Assembly: GCA_036130055.1 (NCBI GenBank)
Contig: JAYYOR010000026.1
Coordinates: forward strand, 1 to 32,474
DNA from: TMED69 sp036130055
GTDB taxonomy: Bacteria; Pseudomonadota; Gammaproteobacteria; Ga0077536
DNA length: 32,474 bases
Reading direction: 5' to 3'
The position numbers were made by a program, and so were the translations under genes. Below, in pieces: positions 24,356 through 32,089 of the stretch; the stretch's first letter is position 1, and each line of letters begins with the position of its first letter. The notes beneath the pieces were generated by a model that made no database searches, had not been told where the DNA came from, and saw only the letters and a list, made by a program, of their open reading frames with translations.

Positions 24356-25579
24356 ATGTCATCATTAGTTTTGAAATTCGGTGGTACCTCAGTCGGCAGT
24401 ATTAAAGCTATATCGTTCGTTGCCGAAAAGATTAAAAAGTTAAAAAAGAACGGTGCTCGTCTCGTTGTAATTGTATCTGCTATGAGCGGTGAGACAAATA
24501 GACTTTTGGGAATGGCAAAAGAATATAATTCTGAAAAAGGCAGAGCCGTAGATTTTCTTTTGTCTACAGGGGAGCAGGTTTCGGTAGCTTTACTGTGTTC
24601 TGCTTTACAGTCACTGGGAGTAAAGGCGTTTCCGATGGCAGGTTGGCAAGTTCCCATAATAACTGATAGTTCTTATGGACGAGCTAGAATTCTCGATATT
24701 AAACCTGACAAAATAAAAAAACTGATGGATACTGATGTGGTTGTAATAGCGGGATTTCAAGGAGTTGATGAAAATAAAAATATAACGACATTGGGTCGAG
24801 GTGGGTCAGATACGTCAGCTGTAGCTATTGCAGCGGCACTTGGCGTAGATGAATGCAGAATTTACACAGATGTTCAGGGAGTATTTACGACTGACCCTCG
24901 TATCGTTTCTGATGCTAGAAAACTTGATGTTATTACGTATGAGGAAATGTTAGAACTAGCAGGACTTGGAGCAAAAGTATTACAGATTAGAGCGGTTGAA
25001 TTCGCAAGGAACTATAATGTGAAGCTTAGGGTCCTTTCTACCTTCGAGGAAGATTGTGGTACCTTAATTACTGATGAGGAAGAAATTATGAGCATGGAAC
25101 AGGCAATAATCTCTGGTATAACCTTGAAAAAAAATGAGGCTCAAATTATGGTTAGTAATGTACCGGACAGGCCGGGAATTGCTGCTGACATTTTAGGACC
25201 AGTTGCCGAAAAAAATATTGAAGTTGATATGATTGTTCAAAATATTGGATCGAATGGCATCGCTGATTTCACTTTTACAGTTCCAAAAAACGATTACGAA
25301 GAAACAAAGTCAATTTTAAGTAACTTGTCAAACCAATTAGGGAGCAGTGTTATATCTGGTGACAATAAGATTGTGAAGTTATCTATTGTAGGGGTCGGCA
25401 TGAGATCTCATGCGGGAATCGCTAGTAAAATGTTTTCTGTGTTGGCAACGGAAAATATAAACATCAAGATGATATCTACTTCTGAGATAAAAATTTCGGT
25501 GGTTATCGAAGAAAAATATGGCGAGCTAGCGGTTAGATCATTACATTCTGCTTTTGAGTTACAGGATTTAACTTCTTAG
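24356..25579 (+). CDS. lysC: Aspartate kinase
   Basis: Aspartokinase phosphorylates aspartate as the first step toward lysine, threonine and methionine. The kinase domain (about 1-240) has KFGGTSVGS at the N-terminus, VSAMSGETNRL, the STGEQVSVALL segment, GRGGSDTSAVAIAAAL and YTDVQGVFTTDPR. Two ACT-domain pairs fill the C-terminal 160 residues (VSNVPDRPGIAADIL, SIVGVGMRSHAGIASKMF), giving feedback control by lysine and/or threonine. The length of 407 matches the Pseudomonas/Corynebacterium type. An in-frame ATG at codon 245, with GAGGA ahead of it, could direct a separate regulatory beta chain. The alaS-lysC order is gammaproteobacterial. The 28-base leader leaves no room for a lysine riboswitch. 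Confidence 0.96.
   Translation: MSSLVLKFGGTSVGSIKAISFVAEKIKKLKKNGARLVVIVSAMSGETNRLLGMAKEYNSEKGRAVDFLLSTGEQVSVALLCSALQSLGVKAFPMAGWQVPIITDSSYGRARILDIKPDKIKKLMDTDVVVIAGFQGVDENKNITTLGRGGSDTSAVAIAAALGVDECRIYTDVQGVFTTDPRIVSDARKLDVITYEEMLELAGLGAKVLQIRAVEFARNYNVKLRVLSTFEEDCGTLITDEEEIMSMEQAIISGITLKKNEAQIMVSNVPDRPGIAADILGPVAEKNIEVDMIVQNIGSNGIADFTFTVPKNDYEETKSILSNLSNQLGSSVISGDNKIVKLSIVGVGMRSHAGIASKMFSVLATENINIKMISTSEIKISVVIEEKYGELAVRSLHSAFELQDLTS
25076..25090 (+). promoter_or_regulatory. Possible internal translation start for an aspartokinase beta subunit
   Basis: GAGGA at 25076-25080 lies 7 bases ahead of an in-frame ATG at 25088, codon 245 of lysC. Initiation here would make a 163-residue chain consisting of the ACT domains alone. 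In Bacillus and Corynebacterium the aspartokinase beta chain begins from such an internal start at nearly the same residue. Whether it is used here cannot be told from sequence. Confidence 0.4.
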
Positions 25580-25585
25580 TAAGAA

Positions 25586-26800
25586 ATGGTAAAAAAAAAA
25601 TACGATAGAATCGCGATTTTAACCCGCGGAGTAACTGGTGGCGGAGTCCAAAAAATGTCAGTTAATCTTGCAAATCAGCTGGTTTGTATGGGTTTTAAAG
25701 TTGATTTGCTTTCACCCAAGCAAGGTGATAACCAGAACATTGACCCAAGAGTTAATGTAATCTTAATGCGTCCTAGTTCGAATTTAGTTGCAAGATGGAC
25801 TTGTTATAAAGCTGCACCTGATCTTTTGAAGGTAACCTTTTTCCCTGTAATTATTCCTCTTCTTTTTCCTCGCTCTTTATTGTTTGTTAGCGATCTGGCG
25901 GCTTATATGGAGGAATACAAGCCACTAGCTTTGATTTCTGCAACTACTTATTTAAATATCGCTGCTCTTTTGTCGAAACGACTAGTAAAACAAAAGATTA
26001 AAATACTGATAAGCGAAAGAACAAACTTAACTGAAACGATAAATTCTCTCAAAAATAGGTTTACCTTTAGATGGAGGTTTGTGCCAAATTTAATAAAGCA
26101 TATATACCAGGAATCAGATGCAATTATTTCTGTTTCAGATGGGGTAGGGTTAGACCTTGCGAAAGTTGCTGGACTAAGCCGTGAAAAAATCCGGACTATT
26201 AATAACCCAGTTTTACCTGTAACTCGGGATGAACAACAAAAAAGAAACGATTTTATCTATTCTATTAAACAAGCAAGTACTGAACCTCATTTTGTCATCG
26301 TTGGTCGGTTGGTCTCTATAAAAAGAATCGACCTTGCGATTAGTGCTTTTAACCTTTTTCTAAAGAAGACCGAATCGGGTAAGTTGACGATTGTCGGAAG
26401 TGGACCAAAAAGAAAAAAATTAGAGAGAATGGTGCGAAGACTTAAGCTTCAAGAAAAAATTAAGTTTATCGGTTGGGTCGATACGTCGTTACAAATTTTA
26501 AGAAAAGCGGATATTTGTTTACTTACTTCCGCTAGAGAGGGATCGCCTAATATTTTGATTGAAGCGATGTACTGCGGCTGTCAAATAGTAGCTACGAATT
26601 GTCCGAATGGTCCATTCGAGATACTTAAGGGAGGAGCATTAGGCAAACTAATTAATGAGGCTGATGCAGAATTAATATCAGACGCAATGATCGATATAAT
26701 AAAAAATCCGATAGACAAAGACTTGCTTTTAAGCCGATCTCTTGACTATACAGCTTTTGAAAGCGCGAATCAGTATCTAGATAGTTTGGATCTTCTGTGA
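25586..26800 (+). CDS. GT4-type glycosyltransferase
   Basis: A 404-residue GT-B retaining glycosyltransferase that would transfer a nucleotide-sugar residue to a cell-surface glycan or lipid acceptor. The N-terminal domain opens with LTRGVTGGGVQKMSVNLANQL, a typical acceptor-side glycine loop. The C-terminal donor domain has VGRLVSIKRIDLAISAF, IVGSGPKRKKLERMV and the EX7E motif in REGSPNILIEAMYCG. The ATG lies 6 bases after the lysC stop, so it is probably transcribed with lysC. This is odd, because csrA usually occupies the space between lysC (or alaS) and tRNA-Ser in gammaproteobacteria. It shares donor-domain wording (ATNCPNGP versus ATDCPSGP) with the minus-strand glycosyltransferase across the tRNA. 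Donor and acceptor are unknown. Confidence 0.86.
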   Translation: MVKKKYDRIAILTRGVTGGGVQKMSVNLANQLVCMGFKVDLLSPKQGDNQNIDPRVNVILMRPSSNLVARWTCYKAAPDLLKVTFFPVIIPLLFPRSLLFVSDLAAYMEEYKPLALISATTYLNIAALLSKRLVKQKIKILISERTNLTETINSLKNRFTFRWRFVPNLIKHIYQESDAIISVSDGVGLDLAKVAGLSREKIRTINNPVLPVTRDEQQKRNDFIYSIKQASTEPHFVIVGRLVSIKRIDLAISAFNLFLKKTESGKLTIVGSGPKRKKLERMVRRLKLQEKIKFIGWVDTSLQILRKADICLLTSAREGSPNILIEAMYCGCQIVATNCPNGPFEILKGGALGKLINEADAELISDAMIDIIKNPIDKDLLLSRSLDYTAFESANQYLDSLDLL

Positions 26801-26877
26801 AGTTATGTTTGAGAAGGAAGTGTTGACTTTAGAATGGCGAAATCCTAAAAAAAGTGCGAAAATTAAAAAAATTTTTT

Positions 26878-26969
26878 GGAGAGGTGGCCGAGCGGCTGAA
26901 GGCGCTCCCCTGCTAAGGGAGTATGCGGTTTATCCCGTATCGAGGGTTCGAATCCCTCTCTCTCCGCCA
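26878..26969 (+). tRNA. tRNA-Ser(GCU)
   Basis: A 92-base class II tRNA with an encoded CCA tail. The acceptor stem pairs GGAGAGG with TCTCTCC, closing with a G-T pair, followed by discriminator G and CCA. The D-arm has GCCGAGCGGC, the anticodon loop is CTGCTAA within the CCC/GGG stem (anticodon GCT, reading AGC/AGU), a long variable arm follows, and the T-arm is GAGGGTTCGAATCCCTC. It ends the plus-strand recA-alaS-lysC array, a conserved gammaproteobacterial position, and marks the junction with the minus-strand glycan cluster. A frame overlapping it is not a gene. Confidence 0.97.
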
Positions 26970-26970
26970 A

Positions 26971-26997
26971 TTCATCAAGGCTTATGATAATGATGAA
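26971..26997. repeat. Inverted repeat after tRNA-Ser
   Basis: TTCATCA at 26971-26977 is matched by TGATGAA at 26991-26997 around a 13-base loop, one base after the CCA end. No T-run follows on either strand, so it is not a convincing terminator. It could be a processing signal, a convergent transcript end or chance. Confidence 0.3.
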
Positions 26998-27027
26998 AAA
27001 TTAGAGCTATAAAACACCAGCACAATC

Positions 27028-28191
27028 TTAATTCCCTGAAAAAAAACCAGAAATTGCATCACTATATTCTTTGATACCATCCTTTGAAGTGAAATCACCA
27101 GCCCTTTCTAAAAGTTTCGCCTCCGGTATCCTATATTCAAGTGATTCTAAAATTTTCTGAGCCATCATTTTGTGATCTTTTATTTTTACCAATCTACCGT
27201 ATTTTCCTTCAGCGAGTATTTCCGATGGACCGCTAGGACAGTCGGTCGCAACAATTTGACATGTGGCACCCAAAGCTTCGATCACAGAACTAGGCATGCC
27301 CTCAGAAACTGAGGAAAGTAAAAAACCGTAAGAATAATAATAATATGGTTGTGTATTTTGCACGTGCCCTTGGAGTTGAATTTTGTCTTTCATTTTCAGA
27401 TTCTTAATTAAATCTTCGATTTTGTTTTTTTGAGGACCGTCACCTAAAATAATTAGCCTAATCGAATGGTTAGTATTAGAAGCAACCTGAAAAGCTTTAA
27501 TCATAGTGGGATAGTCCTTTTTAGCTACGAGTCGGCCTACCGCCAGGAAAACTACCAAGTTAGGATCATGGAACCAAGAATGCTTGGGCTTTCTTTTTGG
27601 CTCGTCTCTCCAATTTTTGTCTAAAACTTTGTTATAGATAACTCTTACATTTAAACTTTTACCAAGCAGTCGTTGCAGATTTTCTTTTACGCCGTTTGAA
27701 ACTGCGATAAAACCGTTGGCATTTTTGTATAATATTGGAATTAAGAAATCCCTCATCCTCTTTTTCACACACTTATACTCGGGATAATTCCTGATAGATA
27801 TAATGTTACTTTGTCGAACAATTATTTTAGTTTTCGCCTTAGATAAGGTTTTTGCAACTAAAGCAGCGAGGTTTGGCGGTATTGAAATACTCAAAAATAC
27901 ATCAGGCTCTTCTTTGTTTAAAAACTTCTTTAAATGCCATATGCCAAGAAATAGTTTAATTTTATTAACCTTTCGAATAAGAGGGATGCGGTTTGACCAG
28001 TTCAAAAGATTAATTGTTTCGCATGAGGCATCAACTTTTTCCAATAGCTTCTCGTGAGCTCCAATAAAAACAAAGAGTACCTTGTGGCCTTTTTTACTAA
28101 GGTCCTTCCCTACTTGGAAAATAAGATTCTCCCTTGCTCCGATTTGAAGGCTGCTCATAAAAATTCCAATCTTGATTCCCTCGTTAGCCAA
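27028..28191 (-). CDS. GT4-type glycosyltransferase
   Basis: A 387-residue GT-B glycosyltransferase, the last gene of the minus-strand cluster. The N-terminal half starts IKIGIFMSSLQIGARENLIFQVGKDL and has the SNGVKENL segment that ends the acceptor domain. The donor domain has AVGRLVAKKDYPTMIKAF, LILGDGPQKNKIEDLI and the EX7E motif in SEGMPSSVIEALG, followed by ATDCPSGPSEIL. It resembles enzymes that build lipopolysaccharide cores, O-antigens or capsules. Its start overlaps the previous gene's stop by 8 bases, so it is translated with the sulfotransferases upstream. The specific sugar linkage is unknown. Confidence 0.88.
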   Translation of the reverse strand: MANEGIKIGIFMSSLQIGARENLIFQVGKDLSKKGHKVLFVFIGAHEKLLEKVDASCETINLLNWSNRIPLIRKVNKIKLFLGIWHLKKFLNKEEPDVFLSISIPPNLAALVAKTLSKAKTKIIVRQSNIISIRNYPEYKCVKKRMRDFLIPILYKNANGFIAVSNGVKENLQRLLGKSLNVRVIYNKVLDKNWRDEPKRKPKHSWFHDPNLVVFLAVGRLVAKKDYPTMIKAFQVASNTNHSIRLIILGDGPQKNKIEDLIKNLKMKDKIQLQGHVQNTQPYYYYSYGFLLSSVSEGMPSSVIEALGATCQIVATDCPSGPSEILAEGKYGRLVKIKDHKMMAQKILESLEYRIPEAKLLERAGDFTSKDGIKEYSDAISGFFSGN

Positions 28192-29212
28192 TTTTACTAC
28201 TCTTACGACTAAAGGAACGATTATGATATCTCTTTAAAAACTCATATTCTTTTATTTTATTTTTAACATAATTATAATCTTTGCTGCTCCATTCAAAATC
28301 AAATCTTGTTTCTTTAGGGTTCGAAAATAGCCTAGCTTTACACGCTTCTATATAACTTTCCGTTTGATTTTTCAATTTTAAATAAGTTAAAAGTTTTTTT
28401 AGCGTCTCAGAAGGTTGAAAAATTAAATCTTCTAAGAAAACGTGATGAGTTTCGAAGCTAGGGTTTTTTTCAAGTTTTGATATGGTTTCCATATTTCTAA
28501 AATAGCCTTTTGCTGAATAACTGAGACTTGTGTTATTTCGTTTTGCTCTTGTTGAGATATTATCGTATGGATTTCTAATTACGTGAATAAGTTTGACGGG
28601 CACCTGAAATTTGACAAAAAGAGAAACAATATCCGGATATCTCCTGATAAGCCTTATGGTACCATTACCTTTTTTGTCTCCTATTACTTTTAGTGTCTTA
28701 ACTTTGCCTTGGAACTGTCCTTTAATGGAATAATCATAACCGGTATATTCTCTTCCGTTTTTATTGAAAAGTGCCGAATTTATTGCCATTGATCGCAAAA
28801 TGTCATCTTTTGATTTGCCAGACATTAAATGTTTAACGACATGCAATTCGTGGGAGACCAAGATTTCTGGATGTGCATCAAGGAGCGAACCAACTAGAGA
28901 ATGACCACTCCTGCTATACCCAATAAATAAGATGATCGATTCCAGGTTGTTAAAGAACTGCTCATCAATTTTCAAACCTAGGTATTTGTAAATGCATTTG
29001 TTCTTTTGAATTATATTATAGGTTTCTATTTTTTCCCTACTCAATTGATTATTTTTTACCATGTCTGTAAAGACTTTATGGTTTTTTTCTGAATTGTCTA
29101 GGATCTCATTAGTAATAATTCTTATCAAGCAAAAAAAATGTTCTAAATAATATTTTGTAAATCTACTGAGGTACAGCTTTACCACGATCAAAAAATTGTA
29201 GAAGTCAGCCAT
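28184..29212 (-). CDS. Sulfotransferase-like protein with an N-terminal helical extension
   Basis: A 342-residue PAPS-dependent sulfotransferase candidate. The 5'-phosphosulfate loop is FIGYSRSGHSLVGSLLDAHPEI at about 97-118 and the 3'-phosphate site is HVIRNPYDNISTRAK. These enzymes move sulfate from PAPS to hydroxyls of sugars or other acceptors. The first 90 residues are unusual: basic and hydrophobic helices (VKLYLSRFTKYYLEHFFCLI) that may bind a membrane or partner. It sits between a glycosyltransferase and a second sulfotransferase in one operon, suggesting sulfation of a surface glycan. No PAPS-synthesis gene is in the window. It could also act on a lipid or protein. Confidence 0.78.
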   Translation of the reverse strand: MADFYNFLIVVKLYLSRFTKYYLEHFFCLIRIITNEILDNSEKNHKVFTDMVKNNQLSREKIETYNIIQKNKCIYKYLGLKIDEQFFNNLESIILFIGYSRSGHSLVGSLLDAHPEILVSHELHVVKHLMSGKSKDDILRSMAINSALFNKNGREYTGYDYSIKGQFQGKVKTLKVIGDKKGNGTIRLIRRYPDIVSLFVKFQVPVKLIHVIRNPYDNISTRAKRNNTSLSYSAKGYFRNMETISKLEKNPSFETHHVFLEDLIFQPSETLKKLLTYLKLKNQTESYIEACKARLFSNPKETRFDFEWSSKDYNYVKNKIKEYEFLKRYHNRSFSRKSSKIG

Positions 29213-29223
29213 TAATAGACTGC

Positions 29224-30189
29224 CTAGTTAAGCTTTAAGTGCGATTTAATCCTTGACAACAATATGCTTATTGCGTTGTCAAATCCGAGGTTTTTTGTCC
29301 TCAATTTATTTTCTAATAAATCGATGTGTTTTAAGACTGGACTTAAGTTTTTGAAGTCATTTTCTATTTCCTTCCATGCATCATTCCAAAAGTTAGCACT
29401 ATCAAATGATATTTCATCATTGGAAATTTTGTGAAGAATTTTATAAGCTCTTAGTGTAATAGGATTAATAATAGACTCGTCGGCTTGGTCCGACTTATGA
29501 TGGCGTAAAGAGGTCTCGAGAAAGTTTTCTGAATATTCCTTTATCCCTTTTTTTATAGCATCGGTAGGACTTACGCCTATAACATCAACTATTCTATACA
29601 ACTGTTTTTCTGGATTGTCTAAAAGTGTGTCGTAATCAATCACAATCTTTCTTCTGTTTCGCAATAAAAAGAAATAGGGGACCATTCTCGATAGCCATTC
29701 CAAGTCACTTTTTTCTTGTACCCCCCTCAATGGATTTAAATTTTTACGGGACATTGCTACGCTAAGAGGGTTTCTGAGAGCAACAACATATATTGGTTCA
29801 GCTGGAATATCCAGAATAACCCTCTCCCAAAATGGTAAAAGTCTAAGTACACCACCAGATTTAAAACCCCATATCGTGTGATTATTGAATTTTGTCTGCA
29901 AGGTTAAAGTTGCTTTTTTTTGAATATCAATGGCTTTTGGATCATCGAAAAGCTCACCATCTATCGGTCTCACGTCGCTACCGGTGGTTGTGAGGCCAAA
30001 GAAAGTACTAATCTCTCGATTGATCTTCAGAATGTCTAAATCTTCAAAAAAACCTTTTGGATTTTTGGCTGAGCCGGGTTTAAGATTGTTTCCGAGCTCG
30101 ACTCCTAGTGCGGCAAGGGCCCGTGTAATGGTGCTAGTCCCGCTTCTCCCAGCCCCTACTACTATCACAACCTTCTGTTTTTCAGCCAT
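29224..30189 (-). CDS. Sulfotransferase family protein
   Basis: A 321-residue P-loop protein of the sulfotransferase superfamily. The 5'-phosphosulfate loop GAGRSGTST is at 12-20, right at the N-terminus without any extension. The next part is KPGSAKNPKGFFEDLDILKIN, a pattern often seen in bacterial glycan sulfotransferases, and the 3'-phosphate segment is VALRNPLSVAMSRK. Its likely role is sulfate transfer to a sugar residue, but the related kinase-like branch cannot be excluded by eye. Gaps to its neighbours are 11 and 21 bases, so it is part of the same transcript. Confidence 0.75.
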   Translation of the reverse strand: MAEKQKVVIVVGAGRSGTSTITRALAALGVELGNNLKPGSAKNPKGFFEDLDILKINREISTFFGLTTTGSDVRPIDGELFDDPKAIDIQKKATLTLQTKFNNHTIWGFKSGGVLRLLPFWERVILDIPAEPIYVVALRNPLSVAMSRKNLNPLRGVQEKSDLEWLSRMVPYFFLLRNRRKIVIDYDTLLDNPEKQLYRIVDVIGVSPTDAIKKGIKEYSENFLETSLRHHKSDQADESIINPITLRAYKILHKISNDEISFDSANFWNDAWKEIENDFKNLSPVLKHIDLLENKLRTKNLGFDNAISILLSRIKSHLKLN

Positions 30190-30210
30190 AGATTTATCCT
30201 TTACCAGTTG

Positions 30211-30927
30211 TCATCTGTTTATCCAATTTCGAATTATATTGGAAATTTTGTTTTGTCTAAACTCAATTATAAAAACCTGTCTCAATTTATTTTCTGGACA
30301 GTTGATTCGTCTTACGCCATGCCACGAGTGATTGGTTCGTTTAAATAGTAAACTGTGATTACCAATACATGGAATTTCAATTTGACGCTTGAAGTCATTA
30401 AAATCTGGTGCGCTCCTAAAATTTTTTTCTCCATTATCGTCGAGAATTACCGTTTGCCCTCCCCATATAGGGTCCCAGTCTTGATGTGAATTAAAATAAA
30501 AGATGTGTGAGCCTAATTTCCACTCAGCATCACAATGTGGGGACACTGATGCTGCGGATTCCGTGTAGTGCCAATGATATTTGAAATGAAACTTATCTGT
30601 ACCGAGCACTCGATTTATAAACTCCCGATACTTTCCAGTTTCAATTTCATCAACGAGATTTTTCCAGGTTTTGCTTACAGGAGTCGCTGAATTAAAATCG
30701 AGGCTCAGACGATCATGGCTTTTTTGTCCGTATCTTCGATGATTCCCTTTTTGTTCAGAAAACAATTTTTTATGTGGCAACTCCTTTCTTAGTTTCTCAA
30801 ACTTGTCTTTTAATAAGAGACCGTTTATTTCTCCATAGGGAAAAGGGTTTTTTCTAATAAATAGATCAATGTCAAATTTTTTTAGAACGGCGTAATCAAT
30901 TAATTTTTCTTTTAAGACTCGCATCAA
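30211..30927 (-). CDS. 2-oxoglutarate/Fe(II)-dependent oxygenase-like protein
   Basis: A 238-residue protein with the iron site of the 2-oxoglutarate dioxygenase superfamily: His131 and Asp133 in SPHCDAEW, distal His203 in HSWHGVRRI and Arg216 in NKLRQVF to bind 2-oxoglutarate. A glycine-containing turn WGGQTVIL precedes the distal histidine, as in prolyl-hydroxylase-like folds. Such enzymes hydroxylate amino acids, sugars or lipids. It lies between a sulfotransferase and an ELM1-like gene, so a hydroxyl made by this enzyme could be the later site of sulfation or glycosylation; that is inference. The gene is separated from the next upstream gene by 1 base. Confidence 0.76.
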   Translation of the reverse strand: MMRVLKEKLIDYAVLKKFDIDLFIRKNPFPYGEINGLLLKDKFEKLRKELPHKKLFSEQKGNHRRYGQKSHDRLSLDFNSATPVSKTWKNLVDEIETGKYREFINRVLGTDKFHFKYHWHYTESAASVSPHCDAEWKLGSHIFYFNSHQDWDPIWGGQTVILDDNGEKNFRSAPDFNDFKRQIEIPCIGNHSLLFKRTNHSWHGVRRINCPENKLRQVFIIEFRQNKISNIIRNWINR

Positions 30928-30928
30928 A

Positions 30929-32089
30929 CTATTTTCTAATATCTTGGTTTATTCGATTCAATAAATTATTATAGCAATGAATATCTTGATTATTTTTTTC
31001 TTTTTTGGGAACGTCTTTCCCATCAAACCAGCCTATCATATTTTTTTCCAGTAGTTTTTTATGTAAATTAAAAATGTTTCTAGGGGGTGTCCAGAACCCT
31101 TTTTTCACCATAAAATTTAAGCATGACTTAATTAAATAATTAGATTTTAGAAAATTTATTTTCAGTGTTTTTTGAATTAACTTATCCCAAATAGTCTGCG
31201 GCAGGGCTATTATTCTAACGGTTTTGTTTTTTCTACACGCATCAGAAATCATTGAAATGCTGTCCGACGTAACTAATATTTCTTGACTCACTTCAATGAA
31301 TTTCCAATAGGGATTTTCAATGCCTTTGTTATTTATGTCGTGAAATATATGCTTTTGTTTTAGTTCTTTTTTTAGTTGGTCAGTTACTTTTTTTGGAGTT
31401 CTAGGACTATTAGTTACCAATAAAACCGCATTTATCGAATTCGCATAATCTACCAATGATTTTGACATTTTTTTTACAAAATCTTTGTTAAATTTATAGT
31501 TGCTGTTATTACCACCCACTAAGACACATATTTTAACTTTTTCAATTTGCTCTAGGGTTTCCCTCCATTCTAGTGGATCATTCAACTTCAACTTTGGTGT
31601 TGAAATCGGCAAAGGTAGCTCTATAGTGTTGGTTGATTTCGGTAGGCAATATTGAGGAGTTGTAATTATAAGATCAAACCAAGAGAAAGGGGCGAAAGGC
31701 CTCCCGAGTGAGTAGAGTTTTATCTTTTTTTCACTCGTTTTTTTTATTTTATGGGCTATTGCCGCATTTCTTCCACCTATCAAGAAAATAGCGTCAGGAT
31801 ATGGAAGTTGCTTTTCAATTAATTTTTTCCATTTTTTTGTCAACAACCTGGCACTAGAAAGCCTATGCACTATTAGCTCTTTTAATGATGTATTTAATCT
31901 AATAGAAGTGGCCTTCCAACCTAGAAGTTCTATGATATCTTTCAATTGTTGATCATCTCCAACTCGGCCTTCCATGAATAACCAAGCAGTGTAAATATTT
32001 CTGTTTCTTTTTGTTTTTAGATCGTAATCTTCGGAAATTTTATTAGGATTATGCTGTTTTATCATATAGTTAGGTGATCTTTTTCTCAT
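30929..32089 (-). CDS. ELM1/DUF1022 family protein (GT-B-like)
   Basis: A 386-residue member of the mitochondrial-fission ELM1/DUF1022 family, bacterial members of which resemble GT-B glycosyltransferases and usually sit with envelope genes. Landmarks are the start region AWLFMEGRVGDDQQ, YPDAIFLIGGRNAAIA, LGRPFAPFSWFDLIITTPQY, VLVGGNNSNYKF, the NSPRTP segment and NPYWKFIEVSQEILVTSDSISMISDA. The function of bacterial members is not established. Its start lies 20 bases inside the upstream SDR gene, indicating coupling; an in-frame ATG eight codons later is an alternative. It probably contributes to the same surface-glycan pathway as its neighbours. Confidence 0.78.
   Translation of the reverse strand: MRKRSPNYMIKQHNPNKISEDYDLKTKRNRNIYTAWLFMEGRVGDDQQLKDIIELLGWKATSIRLNTSLKELIVHRLSSARLLTKKWKKLIEKQLPYPDAIFLIGGRNAAIAHKIKKTSEKKIKLYSLGRPFAPFSWFDLIITTPQYCLPKSTNTIELPLPISTPKLKLNDPLEWRETLEQIEKVKICVLVGGNNSNYKFNKDFVKKMSKSLVDYANSINAVLLVTNSPRTPKKVTDQLKKELKQKHIFHDINNKGIENPYWKFIEVSQEILVTSDSISMISDACRKNKTVRIIALPQTIWDKLIQKTLKINFLKSNYLIKSCLNFMVKKGFWTPPRNIFNLHKKLLEKNMIGWFDGKDVPKKEKNNQDIHCYNNLLNRINQDIRK

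Noticed and set aside
26805..26987. A 60-codon plus-strand frame after the glycosyltransferase
   Set aside because: It runs straight through tRNA-Ser(GCU) and has no protein-like features.
26971..26997. Hairpin after tRNA-Ser as an intrinsic terminator
   Set aside because: The 7-base inverted repeat has a 13-base loop and no T-run on either strand; kept only as an inverted repeat.
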